Of a stretch of DNA of 64,000 nt, positions 23,812 through 33,472 are shown piece by piece. The DNA comes from CAKZQX01 sp034436755. GTDB taxonomy: Bacteria > Chloroflexota > Chloroflexia > Chloroflexales > Chloroflexaceae. Position 1 is the stretch's first letter, and each line of letters starts with the position of its first letter. A program made the translations under genes and the position numbers. The notes under the pieces were generated by a model that was given only the letters and a program-made list of their open reading frames with translations, had not been told where the DNA came from and made no database searches. The stretch spans positions 1 to 64,000 of the forward strand of contig DAOTVB010000127.1 of the NCBI GenBank assembly GCA_034436755.1, read 5' to 3'.

Positions 23812-25513
23812 ATCCGGCACCAGCGATAATCTCCGGCATCCCATCCCCCGTCACATCCACCAGTGCCAGTTCACTCCACGTTCCCGCCGCGCGCCACTCC
23901 TGCTGGAAACCCCAGCCAAACCAGCGCCAGATCGAGACTGCCTCCGCCGGGTCGCCGGGAGCGCGGCCGCCCTCCAGCACCACCAGTTCGTGCCACCCAT
24001 CGCCATCCAGATCACCAACTGCCAGATCCTGCATCGGCACCGCAGTCGCCGAACCACCCCAGATGATGCGGTAACGCCCGCCGCGCCAGCCCAGCAGAAA
24101 CGGGTGCGAACGCAAAACCCCGGCGGCATCCGGCTTCCAGAGCAGCAGCAGCAGTTCGATCCGCCCGTCGTCGTTCGGGTCGCCCACGGCCATCCGGGTG
24201 ACGCGCCAGTTGGCCTCCTCGTTGCGCCAGACCAGCGGCGCATCTGCCGCTGCGCCATCGCGCACCTCGACAATGCCGGCGCTGTCCAGCGTCACCCGCA
24301 GCGGTTGTCCATCGCCGCGCAGGTCAGCCTGTAACTGTTGGGGCCGTACCGGCAGTGGCATATCCGGGGGCACTTCCACCGGATACGCTGTTGTGCCATC
24401 CCATTCCCACGCCTGGAGCGAGTCCAGACGTTCATCGCCGGCTGCCGGCTTGCCGTTCAACGCGGTGAGCGCCGCCTGTGCCGGCGTGCTGTGCAGCGGG
24501 AGCGGTTGCGGTTGCCCTCCAACAATCGCCACCGGCGCAACCTCCACCCGATCCACGCCATCGGCATTGAGCAGCACCCGCAACACCGCGCCGGTGCTGG
24601 TCTCCGGGCGATCCCCCTGGTCAAAGATGAAATTGCCGAGCGAGTAGGCTACAAAACCGGTATGTCCATCCACCTGCAACATCTCGGTAGACTGAAGCAG
24701 ATGCGGATGTGCCCCGATGACCAGATCGGCACCCGCCCCTACCAACTTGCGCGCCCAGGCGTGCTGCCGCGCCGACGGCTGCGGCATGTATTCGTGCCCC
24801 CAGTGAACCAGTATCAGCACCAGGTCAGCCTGCTCGCGCGCTTGCCGCACCGCAGCGAGGGCGGCAGTATCAAGCCAGGCGCGGCCCCAGTCTGCTGCCT
24901 CATCGGGCCGGTCTTCCGGATCGGCAATATCGTTGAAGGCCAGCAGCGCAACCCGTAACCCACCAGTGGTGGTGATCACCGGCGCGTGTGCCGTCGCCCC
25001 ATCCGGCCCCACACCCAGCGGCAGTATCTGGTTCCGGGTCAGCGCCTGGACGGCATCCTGCAACCCGGACACACCCAGATCCAGCGCATGGTTATTCGCC
25101 AGCGCCAGCGCATCAAAGCCGGCCATCCGGAGCGGTGCAGCAAAGGCCGTTGGTGCGGGCAGCCGGTAGGGACCGGGACGTAGCGGCGCATCCCGGTCAG
25201 TCAGCGGGCTCTCCAGGTTGCCGAGGGTCAGGTCGCCATCCAGCAGCGGCTGCACCTGCGCAAAGGGATAGGCATACCCGCGCTGTTCCGCACTCCGGGC
25301 GACAAAGCGCCCCAGCATGATATCCCCCACTGCCCGCAGATCCAGTGCCGCACCACCCTGCCAACCCGGGCGGGTGTAGAGCGGGTGCCACTGCCCGGCA
25401 ACAACGAGAGATGTGGGAGATGGGGCAGCCGTGACCGGCGGCTGCCCCACTCGAGTACACCCGGCCAGAACAACTATACAACAGCACAAAAATATACGAG
25501 AGACATGCTTCAT
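23759..25513 (-). CDS. CapA-family lipoprotein with FG-GAP/VCBS-like C-terminal repeats
   Basis: 584 residues. The N-terminus MKHVSRIFLCCCIVVLAGC is a lipoprotein signal (lipobox LAGC). Residues about 55-300 are a CapA/PGA_cap metallophosphatase-like domain: VGDIMLGR, GNLESPLT, DALALANNHALDLG, HWGHEY and GAHPHLLQ. The C-terminal 200 residues contain two or three FG-GAP/VCBS-type calcium loops (GDPNDDGRIE; GDLDGDGWHELV; DVTGDGMPEI), suggesting a propeller-like extracellular domain. CapA proteins act in poly-gamma-glutamate or polysaccharide handling; the substrate here is unknown. The stop lies inside the convergent cupin gene. A hairpin with a T-rich tail lies just upstream of the start. Confidence 0.87.
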   Translation of the reverse strand: MKHVSRIFLCCCIVVLAGCTRVGQPPVTAAPSPTSLVVAGQWHPLYTRPGWQGGAALDLRAVGDIMLGRFVARSAEQRGYAYPFAQVQPLLDGDLTLGNLESPLTDRDAPLRPGPYRLPAPTAFAAPLRMAGFDALALANNHALDLGVSGLQDAVQALTRNQILPLGVGPDGATAHAPVITTTGGLRVALLAFNDIADPEDRPDEAADWGRAWLDTAALAAVRQAREQADLVLILVHWGHEYMPQPSARQHAWARKLVGAGADLVIGAHPHLLQSTEMLQVDGHTGFVAYSLGNFIFDQGDRPETSTGAVLRVLLNADGVDRVEVAPVAIVGGQPQPLPLHSTPAQAALTALNGKPAAGDERLDSLQAWEWDGTTAYPVEVPPDMPLPVRPQQLQADLRGDGQPLRVTLDSAGIVEVRDGAAADAPLVWRNEEANWRVTRMAVGDPNDDGRIELLLLLWKPDAAGVLRSHPFLLGWRGGRYRIIWGGSATAVPMQDLAVGDLDGDGWHELVVLEGGRAPGDPAEAVSIWRWFGWGFQQEWRAAGTWSELALVDVTGDGMPEIIAGAGSTPQTGTPPRQSYPPET

Positions 25514-25519
25514 CTTTTG

Positions 25520-25578
25520 ATCCAGGAAACAAAAAGAAGGGCTGAGAAGCAGAGAACACTATCCGCAGTTCTCAGCCC
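25520..25578 (-). terminator. hairpin with T-rich tail directly before the CapA start
   Basis: On the minus strand GGGCTGAGAA (25578-25569) pairs with TTCTCAGCCC (25548-25539) and is followed at once by TTCTTTTTGTTT. This is the form of an intrinsic terminator. It ends only about 13 nt before the CapA ATG, so it is either the terminator of upstream transcription or an attenuator in the CapA leader. Confidence 0.6.
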
Positions 25579-25677
25579 CCAATCTTCAGTCCTTCAACAT
25601 TGAAATTCAATCCTTCCATCGCTGGACCGGCGTTCCGACTTATGAAGTTTGCGTTCTTAATCCGGATATCGATCTTC

Positions 25678-25763
25678 AGGAGTCCCGGCTTCAGCCGGAT
25701 CAGGCTTTTCCGGCAGGATGCCGCTGCCCCGGCAGGCAGTCACCGGCTAAAGCCGGGACTCCT
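25678..25763. repeat. GGAGTCCCGGCTT-family inverted repeat, single copy
   Basis: The left arm at 25678-25698 begins AGGAGTCCCGGCTTCAGCC. The right arm at 25743-25763 is its near-complement (CCGGCTAAAGCCGGGACTCC). The interior matches the 109-bp units at 11256-11575 (CCGGCAGGATGCC). Non-coding and REP-like. Confidence 0.85.
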
Positions 25764-25848
25764 GAATATTTTATATCCAGTAACGGCAGGGGCGTCACAC
25801 TGGAAGCGTGACGTACAATGACAACGACGATGGTCTTTTCAGACGGTT

Positions 25849-25883
25849 TCTCGGTTCTCAGTTCCTGGTTCTTAGTTCTCCGC
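25849..25883. repeat. degenerate heptanucleotide array
   Basis: Five units of a TCTCRGT-like heptamer (TCTCGGT, TCTCAGT, TCCTGGT, TCTTAGT, TCTCCGC) lie 4 bp beyond the stop codon of the DUF3160 gene. This is the third heptamer array in the window placed at a gene 3' end. Confidence 0.6.
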
Positions 25884-25887
25884 TCTC

Positions 25888-28527
25888 CTACGGCTGTTCC
25901 CATGCCGGTGGATCGGGATTGAGTACAATCCGCGTTATCTGCCAGTTCTGGTCGGGCTGCCGCTCCAGGGTGTAGGTGACAACGGTTTCATATGGCGGAC
26001 GCACACCAACGACCGGCGGTTCAGGCTGAAAGTAATCCCCCTGGTAAAGCGTATCCGTCCAGCGCTCGCGCACGGCGACGGTCGCATGGTTAGCATCCTG
26101 AAAATCAAACGAGAGAAAGTGCAGGTTGAGTTGCTGCGCACCGACAAACTGGTTCTGCGCCTGAAGCTGGTTAATGTAGGCGCGCTTATCCTCCAGTTCG
26201 GCCCCGCTCAGATATGACTCAACATAGCCGACATCGCGGTACCAGAACGCCTCGGCCAGGCTTTTGTTGAATGCCCGGATTGTCTCGGCCAGCGTCTGCT
26301 CCATCCGCTCGGCAACCATGAAGCTGCCGGTCCAGTCGGCCAGGGGTGGCGCGTCCCCGGCGGCCAGCATCTCGCGCCAGGCTTCATCAGTCAGCCGGTC
26401 ACTCAGCGGCTGGACAAACTCGTAGTGAGCAAAGACACCCCCTCTGGTCAACACCAGGCGGCCCTCAATCGGCGCAACAACATAGATATCAAAGACTCGC
26501 CCGACCCCATTCTCCAGCACCCGCCCGCCGTTTGGATCGGTTGCAATATCGGCGATCACAGCAGCCTCGTCTACCGTGCCACCATCTTCATCGGCCGCAG
26601 CAAAGGTCAATCCTTCCAGTTCCCGCCCATAGAAGCGGATAAAGTCATACTCCTCCTCGGTCAGCGGCTCGCCGCGCAACTCCTTTTCGGCCAGCGTCTG
26701 AAGCCGGCGGGCAATATCGACCATCTGCGTCAGCGCATGCTCGTCCGGTTCGCTCAACAGCCCGCGACTCGCCAGCCCGTCAATGGTCATCTGCGCCAGC
26801 GCTGCCACCCGCGCATAGAGCTGTGGTACCGGCTCAACGTACCCTTTCGGCGGTGCCGGCACCGGCGCCATGCCCGCGCCGCCCTCGGCATAGACCTGCT
26901 TGGCGTAGAGGATGGTATCACGCTTTAGCTCCGTCCAGGAACCCAGCGCCGTGGTCAGTTGCTTGTCCTGCCATGCCGCCGACTGCATAAACTGCGGGTA
27001 GCCGGCCTCAACCGGCGCAAGCAGCGGACGCAGGCTGTAGATCCAGGACCAGTAGAGGTTCTGCGTCCAGATGTCCTCGTCATAGGCGGCAAATGTAGCG
27101 CGCAGTTCATCCATGTTTTGCTGGTAGTTGGGGTATTCGGTCTCGCCCAGTTCCGCCAGGTGCTGCAGTGCCCGCTCGGAGCCGATGGCGGCAAAGAAGT
27201 CGAGCGACTTTGGCAGCATCCGTCTGGGAACCTCGTCCGCGATCAGTTTGCCGAAGACAAAGGCATCCGGCACAAAGCGCTGGCCCATCAAGCGCAGCCC
27301 CTGAGTTTCCGCTTCCACATCCGGTGCATCCGGATCAATAACCATGCCCAGAATCTGCGGTGGACGCAGTTCGTTTACCGCTGTGCGGAAGCGCGCGAAT
27401 TTCGCATCGTCCAGTAACTCCTGCGCGGTAGTAACTTCGCCATAGGCGCTTTCCAACGCCAGGCTATACTCCTGCGGCGTCAGATCGTCGCTACGCCCGA
27501 CGAAGAAGACCGTCGGCTCATAAATCCCCGACCAGACCACCTCGGCGGATTCTCCACTGCCGGCCACAGTCGCCTGCTGAAAAGCCAGCGTCAGCAGAGC
27601 GGCCTGCTGCGTTTCCGTTACATCCGTGGCGCGGAAGGTCATACGCCCATGCCACATCATTGCCACAAAATAGCGCTCCAATTCCGCGCTTTTGGTGTAG
27701 TGGCCGCGCGGCACATACTGGCTCCAGTCTTCGCCACGCGAGTAGGCCGGGAAGATCGCCGAAGGACCGATCTGATCGTGCGCCGCGATGCTGGCGAGAT
27801 CCGGCTCGGCCAGGTCGCGCAACCCTTCCGGGATAGGCCAGTTCGGGTTGAGAATTTTCACTGCAACGGCGAAGTAAGCCGCGTTCCGGCGGGCAGCCTC
27901 GGCCCAGGGAGTACCGGCCAGTTCTTCATACTGGGCTACCGAGGCCTCCAGCAGCGCCAGATCAAGCCGGGTCAGCATAGGAATAAAAAACTCGGTTTCG
28001 GCATGCCGCAACACCTTGTCGAAGAGGAGATGGTAGACATGCAGCAGCGAGTCGGAGGTGACAAAAGCCGGAATACCATCATAGCGGGCCCGCTCGTAGA
28101 GTTCATAAAACTCGCGTGTCTCGCCGGGACTGACCACAAACCCGTTCTGCGCAATACGTTCGCGCTGTTCAGGCGTCAGCAGGACTGTCAGTTCAACATT
28201 GCTCAGATCGGGCGCAATTGCGGGAGCCGCTACCTGCGCCGCATCCTGCACCGGTGATGGCTCGAAAACGGCAAAGGTATCCGCCGCCGAGCCGGTAAAG
28301 CTGGCTGGGATCATCACATTGATCGGCTCAATCGGGCCAATCGAGACAACTGGCGCGGGTGTGGCGGCCTGCCGCGGTGTCACGGTTGTCTGCGTGTCGC
28401 GGGTCGGTGTCAATCCGCGTGTTGTCGTGGGCGAAGCAGTGGGAACAACCGAGGTGGGTGGTTGGGGTGTGCAGGCGCTGATCAAGAACAGCAGCAGCAG
28501 CGGCAGCAGCAAAACGCGGTAGGTCAT
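25888..28527 (-). CDS. DUF3160-domain lipoprotein
   Basis: 879 residues. The N-terminus MTYRVLLLPLLLLFLISAC is a lipoprotein signal (lipobox ISAC). A Pro/Thr-rich linker follows to about 110. The rest is a DUF3160 domain, recognisable from LTPEQRERIAQNGFVVSPGE, FYELYERARYDGIPAFVTSD and SLLHVYHLLFDKVLRHAETE. It is exported and anchored to the outer face of the membrane; no function is established for the family. It is followed on the same strand by CapA, and preceded 126 bp upstream by the gene for another exported repeat protein, so this is a block of surface proteins. Confidence 0.88.
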   Translation of the reverse strand: MTYRVLLLPLLLLFLISACTPQPPTSVVPTASPTTTRGLTPTRDTQTTVTPRQAATPAPVVSIGPIEPINVMIPASFTGSAADTFAVFEPSPVQDAAQVAAPAIAPDLSNVELTVLLTPEQRERIAQNGFVVSPGETREFYELYERARYDGIPAFVTSDSLLHVYHLLFDKVLRHAETEFFIPMLTRLDLALLEASVAQYEELAGTPWAEAARRNAAYFAVAVKILNPNWPIPEGLRDLAEPDLASIAAHDQIGPSAIFPAYSRGEDWSQYVPRGHYTKSAELERYFVAMMWHGRMTFRATDVTETQQAALLTLAFQQATVAGSGESAEVVWSGIYEPTVFFVGRSDDLTPQEYSLALESAYGEVTTAQELLDDAKFARFRTAVNELRPPQILGMVIDPDAPDVEAETQGLRLMGQRFVPDAFVFGKLIADEVPRRMLPKSLDFFAAIGSERALQHLAELGETEYPNYQQNMDELRATFAAYDEDIWTQNLYWSWIYSLRPLLAPVEAGYPQFMQSAAWQDKQLTTALGSWTELKRDTILYAKQVYAEGGAGMAPVPAPPKGYVEPVPQLYARVAALAQMTIDGLASRGLLSEPDEHALTQMVDIARRLQTLAEKELRGEPLTEEEYDFIRFYGRELEGLTFAAADEDGGTVDEAAVIADIATDPNGGRVLENGVGRVFDIYVVAPIEGRLVLTRGGVFAHYEFVQPLSDRLTDEAWREMLAAGDAPPLADWTGSFMVAERMEQTLAETIRAFNKSLAEAFWYRDVGYVESYLSGAELEDKRAYINQLQAQNQFVGAQQLNLHFLSFDFQDANHATVAVRERWTDTLYQGDYFQPEPPVVGVRPPYETVVTYTLERQPDQNWQITRIVLNPDPPAWEQP

Positions 28528-28653
28528 CGTGGTTCTCCTCTCTTCTCGAACATCCGTCCGTTCCGTAAAGCAAAACCGTGCGACAGGATGCAGTGGCCTC
28601 GCTCCACCTCACCTATCGCCCCGTCATCATTGCCGATCAGTTATCCTACCTGG

Positions 28654-30525
28654 TTATTCAACCCAGAACGGAATAACGTGCATTACGTCGTTCTTGCTCA
28701 CGTCCCGATTGTAGCGCAACCCGGTACTGCGGGCAATCATCTGCCACTGACCGGATTTGGCATCAGCGGGCGCAGTCCAGCTCCACTGGATAATGCCCTC
28801 TTCACTCGCCAGCACCTCTTTATCTACCCGGACCACTTCGCCGTCGGGATCATTGAGCCAGTAGCCCACGACCTCGTCGTGCAGGTAGCCCTCGGCGAAG
28901 AACTCGAAGGTGGTACCCGGCGGCCCGGAGGAGGGCGTCACCCCGCTGCGCGGACCCTGCGGCGGTGGTGTATCGCGCACAATGCTAAACTCGATGACTT
29001 GCAAATGAAAGCTGTCAACCCCCTTGGCAAACAGCCGCCACTGCCCCGCGAGAATATCATCCGGCGCGACCCACTTCCAGCGGGCATAGCCGTCGCTGTT
29101 AGACTTGACCTCACGGATAGTGCCGTCAATGAAGGAGTTGTTCGGCCCCTCCAGCCACCAGGAGAGATATTCCGAGCCGTTGTACCCCGTGGCCGCGAAG
29201 GTGAACTCCGTACCGGGACTACCCACGGTCGGTACCACGCCGGTTTCGGGGGGCACATAGTCCGGGCGGTTGATCGTAAACGGGATCTGATACTCCGTGC
29301 GGCTAACGCCACCGCGTACGGTCATCATCCACTCACCCGGCATCGCATCATCGGGCGCGTCCCAACTCCACTCGGCAACGCCCTCGCCACTGGCTTCCTC
29401 CTGCTTCGAGTTTGGATCAGGCAAACCTTCCGGGTTGATCACCCAGTAGTGGATCGACTCGAACGGCGTGAAACCCTCGGCATAGAAGAAGAACTCGGTG
29501 CCGGGCAGACCATTCGTCGGCGTGACATTTTGCAATTGCTCCGGCGGTGGACCGGCCGGCGCACTGAGAACATCAAAGGTAAAGACCACCTCACGCCCGC
29601 TGGTGTCACCCTTTGCAATCATTCGCCAGCGACCACCCGCAGCATCGGCGGGCGCCGTCCAGGTCCAGGTGACCATGCCCGTGGTCTTATCGGCGACCAG
29701 ATAACTGGTGGCATCCTGGTTGCCGCCACCCGGCGGGTTGAGCCAACTGCCCACTTCTTCGCCGAGAATAAAACCGCCTGCTGTAAAGGTAAAGACCGTC
29801 CCCGGCGGGCCACTGGTCGGCGTTACGCTCTCGGTCGGTGGCGGCGCGCCCGGCTCCTGAATCTGGAAGGGCAGGCTGACCAGGCGGTTGCTCGAAATGC
29901 CCCGCGCCTGCGATGACCAGTTCCCCGTCGGCGCATCGGCGGGGGCCGTCCAGCTCCAGCTTACAAACCCGGTGGGATCGGCGTAGAGATTGACGGCCTG
30001 CGCCTCATCCGGTAGACTCATTGTCGATCCATCCGGGCGGGTCAGCCAGGGGCCGATCTGCTCACCCGGCTCGAAGCCACCCGCAACAAAGATAAACGTC
30101 GTCCCACGCGGGCCATTCGTCGGTGTTACGCTCTGGGGTGGCTGCGGCGGCTCGACCGGCGTGCCCTGGATTTCAAACGGAATGCCGATCCGCAGATCGC
30201 TATCCACCCCAATTACCGACATGACCCAGGTGCCATTCACCGCATTACCAGGCGCGGTCCAGGACCAGCTTACCCGGCCGGCATCATCGGCCACATACCG
30301 CCCGATGGAAGGCGTCACCGGGGTAGCGTCGGGCATGGTCACCCAGGCGTCTACCCGTTCACGGGGAATAAAACCCTCTGCCGTAAAGGTAAAGAGCGTT
30401 CCTGGCGGGGCAACTGGGGGCGTCGCCGTACCGCTCGCTGCAGCAACCGGGGCTACTGGCAGGGCAGTCACGCCAACCAACATTAGCAGCAACCAGACCG
30501 GGAGAAGATACAACCTGCGTTTCAT
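28654..30525 (-). CDS. secreted protein of six Ig-like repeats
   Basis: 623 residues. A signal peptide (MKRRLYLLPVWLLLMLVGVT) is followed by six repeats of roughly 100 residues. Each opens with PTxGPPGTxFTFxAxGF, has an acidic WLxxPDG segment, and closes with SWTAPADAxxGxWxMxAxG. The pattern suggests an array of beta-sandwich modules forming a surface rod or adhesin. The start is at 30525: GGAGG lies 8 nt upstream, inside the four-codon extension that begins at 30537. No anchor or sorting motif is seen at the C-terminus. Function unknown. Confidence 0.8.
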   Translation of the reverse strand: MKRRLYLLPVWLLLMLVGVTALPVAPVAAASGTATPPVAPPGTLFTFTAEGFIPRERVDAWVTMPDATPVTPSIGRYVADDAGRVSWSWTAPGNAVNGTWVMSVIGVDSDLRIGIPFEIQGTPVEPPQPPQSVTPTNGPRGTTFIFVAGGFEPGEQIGPWLTRPDGSTMSLPDEAQAVNLYADPTGFVSWSWTAPADAPTGNWSSQARGISSNRLVSLPFQIQEPGAPPPTESVTPTSGPPGTVFTFTAGGFILGEEVGSWLNPPGGGNQDATSYLVADKTTGMVTWTWTAPADAAGGRWRMIAKGDTSGREVVFTFDVLSAPAGPPPEQLQNVTPTNGLPGTEFFFYAEGFTPFESIHYWVINPEGLPDPNSKQEEASGEGVAEWSWDAPDDAMPGEWMMTVRGGVSRTEYQIPFTINRPDYVPPETGVVPTVGSPGTEFTFAATGYNGSEYLSWWLEGPNNSFIDGTIREVKSNSDGYARWKWVAPDDILAGQWRLFAKGVDSFHLQVIEFSIVRDTPPPQGPRSGVTPSSGPPGTTFEFFAEGYLHDEVVGYWLNDPDGEVVRVDKEVLASEEGIIQWSWTAPADAKSGQWQMIARSTGLRYNRDVSKNDVMHVIPFWVE

Positions 30526-30707
30526 CAAAACCTCCAACTTGAGAATCGATCTCTATTTATTGTCATCACGCGCTCATCACGCCATTCTGCGCTGGTTCTG
30601 GTATAGTGTGTTGCATCAGCATACCACAGTGACGCGCAGACGGTATCACCCAACGTATGGATTGTCCTGGGTATCACAGCGGAGCGGATCTCCTACCTGA
30701 GAGGGAG

Positions 30708-31439
30708 TTACCCTCCAGCACGCTGCCGGGCAACCGGTTCGGGCACACGATAGTAGGCCAGGCGTAGCGACCAGACCAGGATCACAACCGAAATCGCCGT
30801 CCAGAGCAGCGCCCAGAAGATCGCCGGGATGCCGGTCGCACCCTGCATAATTTGCGCATCGGTGCGCGGACTGCCCAGGGCCAGCGAAAACCCGATCAGG
30901 TCAAACATACTGTCGAGCGAGTTGAGCATCGCCTGTACTGCCAGCAAGAGCAGCAGCCCATCGGCCCAGAGGGGCCCCAGCCGCCGCCCGGCCAGCATCA
31001 GTCCGGCAGCCAGACCGAATCCGGATATAATGCCAAAGAGATTGCGGACAAACAGTAGACAGAGCAACCCCAGCGCAACACCCAGCCAGAACAGCACACT
31101 CCGCGCCGGCGTGCCCCAGGCTGCCAGAATCGTCAGGATGCCGCCAAAGAGCGCACTGCCGATATAGCCTGCGCTGACGATAATCCACTGAATACCGCCC
31201 ACAGACCAGGCCGTCCCGGAGAGATCGGGGCGGACGACAAAGCGGTTGAACCCGCCGCCCGTGACAATCGCCGCCAGACCATGACTCAACTCGTGGACAA
31301 ACGTGTTAAACAGTTGAAAGGGGTAAAAGAGCAGACCAAACAGCGGTATGCGCCACAGGATCAGCATCAGGAACCCCAACCCCAGCACCGTCACAACCTC
31401 GCGCTGCCGCCAGTTCTGAAAAAAGCGGGTGAACCCCAT
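30708..31439 (-). CDS. M50 (site-2-protease-like) membrane metallopeptidase
   Basis: 243 residues with about six membrane helices. The zinc motif HExxH appears as HELSH (H49, E50, H53) in a helix start typical of M50B peptidases (FNTFVHELSHGLAAIVTGG). A late D/N-containing helix (MLNSLDSMFDLIG) may give the third ligand. Family members cut proteins inside the membrane; the substrate is unknown. AAGGAAG lies just upstream of the ATG. Confidence 0.85.
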   Translation of the reverse strand: MGFTRFFQNWRQREVVTVLGLGFLMLILWRIPLFGLLFYPFQLFNTFVHELSHGLAAIVTGGGFNRFVVRPDLSGTAWSVGGIQWIIVSAGYIGSALFGGILTILAAWGTPARSVLFWLGVALGLLCLLFVRNLFGIISGFGLAAGLMLAGRRLGPLWADGLLLLLAVQAMLNSLDSMFDLIGFSLALGSPRTDAQIMQGATGIPAIFWALLWTAISVVILVWSLRLAYYRVPEPVARQRAGG

Positions 31440-31759
31440 TGTGCAACTTCCTTTCGACGTAGGGCGTCTACCGGCACAATTGTAAATCTATCTGATAGAC
31501 GATTCAATCGGAAATTGGGTTGCGATCACTCATCTGACCCGACTCACGCGGCTACCATGCAAACCGGACGTTTCACCCGATGGAAGCCCGATTCGCCGGC
31601 GGCAGCATGGTATGCTTGCTCTTTTTCACAAAGTGAATTTTTTGTAAAAAAGCCAGGGAAGTTTCCACCCTGCCGGAGGCCCAATCCTCTTCCAGGTCAG
31701 TGACCGCGTAATGCGTGTATCTAACAGCGTGCCATGGCATGAGGTATAATAGGATTCCT
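31440..31759. other. divergent intergenic region with element copy G
   Basis: 320 bp between the M50 gene (minus) and the substrate-binding lipoprotein gene (plus). It holds element copy G (31538-31717); the promoters of both genes must lie beside it. Confidence 0.55.
31538..31717 (-). mobile_element. family I element, copy G (reverse, decayed)
   Basis: 180 bp. Ends CCCGACTCACGCGG and the complement of CACGCATTACGCGG. Flanks CATCTGA / TATCTAA match at 5 of 7 positions. The hairpin region 31619-31652 keeps both conserved proximal arms (CTTTTTCACAAA and TTTTTTGTAAAAAAG) but has lost the left distal arm. The GCC/GGC outer stem is present in reverse order. Confidence 0.75.
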
Positions 31760-33472
31760 ATGAACATACTATCTATTCCACGCTTCTTCTGGATCAGCGT
31801 TCTGGCGGCGCTGATGATGACCATGCTCCTGGTCGGGTGCAATGCGGTTGCCACCAGCGAGCCGACACCAACGATAGTACCGCCGACTCCGGTTCCCGCA
31901 CCCAGCGCAACGCCGCTGCCGCGTGGGGGCGCTCTGACCGTGCGCATGGCGCAAGATGTTGCCGACCTGCGCCCGTGGCAACCGCGCTCACGCGCCGAGG
32001 AGCAGGTTTCGCAGATGCTCTACAGTGGACTGATGCGCCTCGACGCGGAACTGCGCCCGCAACCGGACCTGGCGGCGGACTGGGAGTCCTCGCTGGATGG
32101 GCGCGTGCTGACCTTCACGCTACGCAGCGATGTAAGCTGGCACGATGGGCAACCCTTTGGGGCCGACGATGTACGCTTCACGCTCAATAGCCTGCGCTCG
32201 CTGCCCTACACCCGTACCGCGCTGCTGGCCGACTTGCAGCGGATCGAGAATGTCACCACGGCCGATGAGCAGACCGTGGTGCTGCAGTTGAGTGAACGCT
32301 ATGCGCCGCTGCTGGCCGAACTTACCCTGCCCATTCTACCCCGCCACATGCTGGAGGGACGCGATCTGAACAGTATCGACTTCTGGACGGTGCCGGTTGG
32401 CACGGGACCGTTCCAACTGGACAGCCGTGAGCCGGAACAATCGGTGGTGCTGACCCGCCATGAGGCATATCACCAGGGAGCACCACTGCTGGAACGGGTC
32501 GCCTTTGTGGTTGCACCCGATAGCGAGATTACGCTGGAAGCACTCCAGGACGAAGATCTGCTGCTGGCCGAACTGCCCTGGCGCGCGCACCGTTCCGCCG
32601 AGGCGTTCGACAATGTTCGCCTCGATTCCTACCCGGAGAATGGCTTCTACTTTCTGGCCTTCAATCTGCGCGACGGGCGGCCCTTTGCGGAACTCGAAGT
32701 GCGGCAGGCACTGGCCCGCGCTGTCGATGTGCCACGCCTGGTTGAAGTTGTCACTAACGGACAGGGCATACCGATCACGAACAGCGCTGTGCCCGGCTCG
32801 TGGGCCGATCTGACGCCGCCGGTGGTCTCCGGCGCTGATCTGCCGGGCGCGCGTGACCTGCTGACCGAGGTGGGCTGGATTTTACCCCCCGGCGGGACCA
32901 TTCGTGAGCGCGATGGCGTGCCCCTGACCGGCGCGTTGTTTGTGCGCGGTGATGATCCACGCCGGGTAGCAGCCGCCGAACGGATTGCCGAAACTGCCGC
33001 CAGCATCGGCATTGACATTAATGTCGAGCGGGTTGATTTCAACACGGTGTTGCTTGCCAGGTATGCACCACCCTATGACTTTGATCTGCTGCTGGGCAGT
33101 TGGATGAATGGCGCGGGTGATCCCAACTTTCCCGATTACGCCTACTACGACCCGGACGATTTCTCACTGTTCCACTCCAGCCAGATCAACGTCGGCACCG
33201 CCGATACACGCATCACGCGTAACTTTATCGGCTTTAGCGATCGGGTGTACGACAACCACTCGCCCGCCGCCCGGCAACTCTACAACCTGGACGAGCGCAT
33301 CGCCGCGTACGAGCAGACCCAGGCGCGTGTAGCCAATACACTGCCCTATCTCTATCTCTGGGCTGATCGCCTGCCGGTTGCACTCAACAAACGGGTGACA
33401 ACTCTCGACGGGCCAGTGGATCTCGCATCGCCGATCTATTTTTGGAATATTGAACGATGGTATCTTCAGTAG
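31760..33472 (+). CDS. ABC-transporter substrate-binding lipoprotein, family 5 (peptide type)
   Basis: 570 residues. The signal MNILSIPRFFWISVLAALMM ends in lipobox LLVGC. A Pro/Thr linker follows. Family 5 hallmarks are present: LTVRMAQDVADLRPWQPRS, LAADWESSLDGRVLTFTLRS, VSWHDGQPFGADDVRFTLN and VPVGTGPFQLD. The cargo would be a peptide or similar solute. No permease or ATPase genes adjoin, so it must share a transporter encoded elsewhere. The start at 31760 is preferred over 31715 because the signal peptide begins there and AGGA lies upstream. Its stop overlaps the next gene by 16 bp. Confidence 0.9.
   Translation: MNILSIPRFFWISVLAALMMTMLLVGCNAVATSEPTPTIVPPTPVPAPSATPLPRGGALTVRMAQDVADLRPWQPRSRAEEQVSQMLYSGLMRLDAELRPQPDLAADWESSLDGRVLTFTLRSDVSWHDGQPFGADDVRFTLNSLRSLPYTRTALLADLQRIENVTTADEQTVVLQLSERYAPLLAELTLPILPRHMLEGRDLNSIDFWTVPVGTGPFQLDSREPEQSVVLTRHEAYHQGAPLLERVAFVVAPDSEITLEALQDEDLLLAELPWRAHRSAEAFDNVRLDSYPENGFYFLAFNLRDGRPFAELEVRQALARAVDVPRLVEVVTNGQGIPITNSAVPGSWADLTPPVVSGADLPGARDLLTEVGWILPPGGTIRERDGVPLTGALFVRGDDPRRVAAAERIAETAASIGIDINVERVDFNTVLLARYAPPYDFDLLLGSWMNGAGDPNFPDYAYYDPDDFSLFHSSQINVGTADTRITRNFIGFSDRVYDNHSPAARQLYNLDERIAAYEQTQARVANTLPYLYLWADRLPVALNKRVTTLDGPVDLASPIYFWNIERWYLQ

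Larger units (their letters stand above)
25514..25887. other. intergenic region with hairpin, dispersed repeat and heptamer array
   Basis: 374 bp between the DUF3160 and CapA genes on the minus strand. From left: hairpin 25539-25578, GGAGTCCCGGCTT-family repeat 25678-25763, a CTTTTCAGACGGTTTCT motif at 25835 resembling the nested element end at 45976, and a degenerate heptamer array 25849-25883. No gene is seen. Confidence 0.65.
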
